Source: an uncultured Sulfurovum sp. (GTDB taxonomy: Bacteria > Campylobacterota > Campylobacteria > Campylobacterales > Sulfurovaceae). Taken from it: a stretch of 14,754 nucleotides of DNA. Numbering within the stretch: position 1 is the first letter of the stretch; every line of letters starts with the position of its first letter. The DNA lies in assembly GCA_947311605.1 (NCBI GenBank), contig CAMZLC010000020.1, forward strand, positions 1 to 14,754. The letters run 5' to 3'. The notes below the pieces were generated by a model. It did not search any database. It was not told the origin of the DNA and saw only the letters and a program-made list of their open reading frames with translations. Shown here piece by piece: positions 12,333 to 14,754 of this stretch. The position numbers and the translations under genes were made by a program.

Positions 12333-13262
12333 TTATTTTTTATTTTGCATTTGCAGCATAAAGGGCTGTGAAGTTTTCGGTTGAATATGTAATTTCATAT
12401 CATCCACATCAGATGTTGTTTGTATGGAATGATCTTTGGCTGAAATAAAGTACTTCCCTCCAAATGGCTCCCGGGGGATTTCAGTTATCAAGCCCTTTTT
12501 AACTAATTGGAATAGATTTTCAGGGTAGTGACCAGCATTTTCTTTGTACTGGTCCATTGCCATATTGAGATATTTAATATGACTTTTAACCAGAATCTCT
12601 TTAATGCGACTCTCAATCTCCTCCTTCATCTTTGGCGTTGAAGCGTTTTGGAGCATCTCCTGTAAAAAAGGGATGGCAACCGCCGGGTCATCGGTATTGG
12701 CGTAGAGTCTGGCTACAAGCAAAGGAAGGTATGATGGGCTTTGCGGGAAGGAAGCGGCAACTTCCAGGTATTTTGCTGCTGTCTGGTAATCACCTTTGTA
12801 GTACATGTAATTGAAAGCGGTGAAAAAGGGGAGGTACCAGTATCGTTTATGGTGTTTTGGGACATTTTCCATGCCTTTTTTAAGAATGGAAAAACTCTTA
12901 TCTATTTGTTTGAACTCCGCACTTAATAATACGCCTCCTGACTCGTAGGGATCCACATAAAAAGGATCAAGCGTAGTAATAGTGTCTAATAATTGATAGA
13001 GGTGGGACGATTGACTTGCCTTTTTGTCACTCTTACCAATATAAGCTATGGTTTTAATCCAAAGAACATCAGCTACAATTTCATCATAAGTAAGTGCAAG
13101 GCTTTTGAGAACTTTCCCGGAAGGCAGATAACCGAGTTCATCACTTTTATCATACTGGGAGAGGGGATGCGTTTTCTGCTGATGAGACAGAAGAAAAACT
13201 GACCACATTACACCAAGAAATAAAAGATAAAATGCGAGTGATTTAATTATCTCTTTACCCAT
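12333..13262 (-). CDS. Membrane-anchored TPR-like protein of the pilus-export cluster
   Basis: This 309-residue protein has an N-terminal anchor (about 7-26, SLAFYLLFLGVMWSVFLLS) and a probably periplasmic or external helical domain. TPR-like helix pairs are seen at AFNYMYYKGDYQTAAKYLE (about 149-167) and SYLPLLVARLYANTDDPAVA. The last part, MAMDQYKENAGHYPENLFQL with LITEIPREPFGGKYFISA, resembles the C-terminal Y-P...L...P.DP.G..Y element of pseudopilins. A homologue, broken by a stop, is at 3946-4839. It sits between the pilin terminator and the ABC ATPase, the place pilG occupies in Myxococcus; sequence equivalence to PilG is not established. Likely role is an accessory of the exporter or pilus assembly. 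Confidence 0.75.
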   Translation of the reverse strand: MGKEIIKSLAFYLLFLGVMWSVFLLSHQQKTHPLSQYDKSDELGYLPSGKVLKSLALTYDEIVADVLWIKTIAYIGKSDKKASQSSHLYQLLDTITTLDPFYVDPYESGGVLLSAEFKQIDKSFSILKKGMENVPKHHKRYWYLPFFTAFNYMYYKGDYQTAAKYLEVAASFPQSPSYLPLLVARLYANTDDPAVAIPFLQEMLQNASTPKMKEEIESRIKEILVKSHIKYLNMAMDQYKENAGHYPENLFQLVKKGLITEIPREPFGGKYFISAKDHSIQTTSDVDDMKLHIQPKTSQPFMLQMQNKK

Positions 13263-13363
13263 CTATTCGAATATATCCAAACACAGAAAATACATAGTGT
13301 AATGCAGGACAGTAACACGAGACTAAGAACATTGTTTGGCAAAACTCACCCTACATTCAACCT

Positions 13364-13407
13364 AAAAAAAATGTTAAACTGAGCAAACCACCCAGTTTAA
13401 CATTTTT
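13364..13407 (-). terminator. Strong intrinsic terminator after the pilin gene
   Basis: A perfect 15-bp stem pairs 13367-13381 with 13393-13407 around an 11-nt loop. In the minus-strand transcript it is followed by a run of U (complement of 13364-13371). It lies 32 nt after the pilin stop. It should give abundant pilin mRNA and let only a fraction of transcripts read on into the TPR/ABC genes. The five T residues at the other end could make it weakly bidirectional. Confidence 0.85.
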
Positions 13408-13438
13408 ATCCAAAAATAATTGTTACGAAAGGAATATC

Positions 13439-14005
13439 CTACCAGATACCGGGATGCCCATCAACAAGAGAGCCATCACTCGCCTGGGTGAAAACTGCAT
13501 CTGCACCATTCACTGCGCCTACAATAGTAGCCCTTTCAGCTGCTATTGTAACCGCAGGACCCATGACGGCACCTGCATAAGCCGGTGCTGCTGCGGCTGC
13601 ATTAGTGCCGTTAGCGTCAATATCACCCTGTGCAAAAGCCACATACATGGGCACAACGGCAGCAGCTTGAGCTTTTGCATTTGCACCATATGAGTAATAA
13701 ACATTACCTGCAGGTGCAAAGCCGACTGCAGTAAAGTTTGCATTGGTTACCCAGGCTTGTTTGCCAGTACCAGCTATATTAACAGGTGCTGTTGTGAGAG
13801 ACAGATAAAAGTCGTTTTCTGCACGATATGACTCTAATGATGTTTTAACCGCACCAAGATTTGTTTTCGCCTCAGCAGTTTTAGCTTTTCTTTGATAATT
13901 CACAAAATTAGGAATGGCAATAGCTGCCAGAATACCGATAATTGCCACAACAATCATCAACTCGATGAGGGTAAAACCTTTTTGTCCTTTCAACATCTTT
14001 TTCAT
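13439..14005 (-). CDS. pilA: Type IV pilin (PilA-like major pilin precursor)
   Basis: This 188-residue prepilin has a 10-residue leader MKKMLKGQKG, cut by prepilin peptidase before F11. FTLIELMIVVAIIGILAAIA follows, with the invariant Glu5 of the mature protein (E15) and a single hydrophobic helix. NFVNYQRKAKTAEAKTNLGA and LESYRAENDFY continue the N-terminal alpha-helix. The globular part contains GNVYYSYGANAK and a very Ala/Gly-rich tail (NAAAAAPAYAGAVMGPAV). The mature protein has no cysteine, so there is no disulfide loop as in Pseudomonas or Neisseria pilins. ATG 14003-14005 is chosen because AGGAG lies 7 nt upstream; the frame is open a further 43 codons but that part is the leader RNA and sigma-54 promoter. 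It is much longer than the short Geobacter-type PilA and closer in size to the Myxococcus pilin. Exported to the inner membrane, then polymerised into pili. Confidence 0.92.
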   Translation of the reverse strand: MKKMLKGQKGFTLIELMIVVAIIGILAAIAIPNFVNYQRKAKTAEAKTNLGAVKTSLESYRAENDFYLSLTTAPVNIAGTGKQAWVTNANFTAVGFAPAGNVYYSYGANAKAQAAAVVPMYVAFAQGDIDANGTNAAAAAPAYAGAVMGPAVTIAAERATIVGAVNGADAVFTQASDGSLVDGHPGIW

Positions 14006-14079
14006 TTTTTTTCTCCTATGGAAAATTAAATTAATTCTTCCTGCGCCATGCAGATTCGTGTACCAACATTTTCTCTTGT

Positions 14080-14095
14080 AGCATTCGCTGTGCCA
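14080..14095 (-). promoter_or_regulatory. Sigma-54 promoter of the pilin gene
   Basis: The minus strand reads TGGCAC-N5-ATGCT: a perfect -24 box (complement of 14090-14095) and a -12 box with one mismatch to TTGCT (complement of 14080-14084), with the required GG-N10-GC spacing. Transcription would begin near 14070, leaving a 5' leader of about 65 nt. Pilin genes in Pseudomonas, Myxococcus and Geobacter use RpoN with the PilR activator, so PilS/PilR control is likely. Confidence 0.78.
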
Positions 14096-14230
14096 GTTGT
14101 TTTGAGAGTCTGTGTTTTTCTTTACTACACACATCCATCCTACTGGTATAGCAACACTATTTTTGTGACAAAATTATTTTTCAGCATTGCGAAATGGAAT
14201 TTTATTACCAAGTCAGGCTCTAAACAGGGG

Positions 14231-14272
14231 TTGACTGACAAATTTTGACAAAGGAGCTGACCTTTTTTGTCA
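14231..14272. promoter_or_regulatory. Possible activator-binding sites upstream of the pilin sigma-54 promoter
   Basis: TGACA/TGTCA pentamers cluster 136-182 bp upstream of the -24 box: TGACA at 14236-14240 and 14246-14250, TGTCA at 14268-14272, plus TTGACT at 14231. An isolated GTGACA sits at 14165-14170. P. aeruginosa PilR binds sites containing a GTGTC-type core, so these are reasonable candidates. The sequence is AT-rich and chance occurrence is not excluded. Confidence 0.3.
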
Positions 14273-14754
14273 ATAGAAAATCGGGGACACCCCCTGAAAA
14301 TAGGGGTCAGACCACAATAGTTTTTGATTGACTCGTTTTCAAGCTCCCCGATAGATAAGAAATAATAAAAGGGGTCAGAGTGGAATTAAACATTACATAA
14401 GAACCTGATAAGGCATAGGTTTGTAACTTCTCAATAACCCCGTGCACTCAAACTGCGTATTCCACTGAATCCGGACACCCAATAAAAGGGGTCAGAGCCA
14501 AATTAAATGCTAAATGTTGCTAAATGGGGTCACCCATTAAAAGGCACCTTGTCAAGGTATATAACTCCCCATTAGGGAAAAAATGATCATTTCCCTTTCA
14601 AGGAATTTATTAATTTCCAGCTGATAACTCGACCTTCGCAAGGATTTTTTTCTTCCGCACCCGCTATTTCAGAGTATTCGTGTCGGTAATCTCTTACCAC
14701 ACCAGTCACCCATCAGAATCTAGGAGCCTGTCCGAGAATGCCCTTTTGCCCAAA
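14273..14754. repeat. Gene-poor right end with repeat copies
   Basis: Repeat units are ATCGGGGACACCCCCTGAA (14279-14297) and ATAGGGGTCAGACC (14300-14313), the 61-bp unit inverted to 6901-6960 (14364-14424), AAAAGGGGTCAGAGCCAAATT (14484-14504), and TAAATGGGGTCACC (14521-14534, inverted copy at 5200-5213). A CCTTG-TCAAGG palindrome is at 14549-14559. On the minus strand a 40-codon frame from GTG 14707-14709 to TGA 14587-14589 (RDYRHEYSEIAGAEEKN in part) has no ribosome site and no recognisable family. Nothing else is seen. Confidence 0.55.

Noticed and set aside
13439..14134. 231-residue pilin starting upstream of the MKKMLKGQKG leader
   Set aside because: The extra 43 codons cross the sigma-54 promoter and the AGGAG ribosome site and would bury the prepilin leader.
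14700..14754. Insertion-sequence terminus (GGAGCCTGTCCGAGAAT) at the right edge
   Set aside because: It looks vaguely like a transposon end, but no transposase frame, partner repeat or target duplication can be seen before the window stops.

Overview
The window reads as accessory-rich chromosome from a Gram-negative bacterium, most likely a large-genome Desulfobacterota or a related delta-type lineage. The reasons are a type IV pilin followed by a tetratricopeptide/ABC-exporter cluster of the Myxococcus pilG-pilH-pilI kind, a sigma-54 type promoter in front of the pilin, many toxin-antitoxin (TA) modules and Uma2 genes, and heavy seeding with short GGGGTCTGTCCCC / GTGTCCCCGGATTT repeats. The lineage is inferred; no rRNA or other marker gene is present.

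Left part (1-3160). The 5' end of an outer-membrane-type protein gene runs off the left edge (minus strand). It is followed by about 600 bp without a gene that may hold a decayed group II intron core, then a start-less remnant of a SAM methyltransferase (minus), then a Uma2-family nuclease gene (minus). After that comes about 600 bp of repeats.

Middle part (3160-10600). A string of small self-contained modules is separated almost everywhere by copies of two related short repeats. The modules are: VapC/Phd-type TA; a broken piece of a pilus-type operon (C-terminal half of an ABC permease plus a TPR-like protein with an in-frame stop); a second VapC/Phd-type TA; YefM-YoeB, apparently damaged by a deletion across the gene junction; a second Uma2; a decayed XRE antitoxin; an addiction-module antitoxin with a ParE/RelE toxin; a HigB/HigA-type pair with the toxin first; and a VapC/AbrB-type TA. 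Several carry good sigma-70 promoters, and two of these lie so close to the start codon that the mRNA should be leaderless.

Right part (10600-14754). An apparently intact minus-strand cluster is transcribed right to left: type IV pilin, a strong terminator, a membrane-anchored TPR protein, an ABC ATPase and an ABC-2 permease. The permease fragment and broken TPR gene at 3946-5210 are homologous to the last and the second of these genes and lie on the same strand further downstream. The simplest reading is that the TA/repeat array entered or grew inside a longer pilus-export operon and cut off its distal genes. An unlinked partial duplication is the alternative. Beyond the pilin promoter are more repeats and no convincing gene.

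The most notable observation is the module-repeat-module layout: about ten small modules, each bounded by short GC-rich semi-palindromic repeats, with no recombinase or transposase gene in the window.
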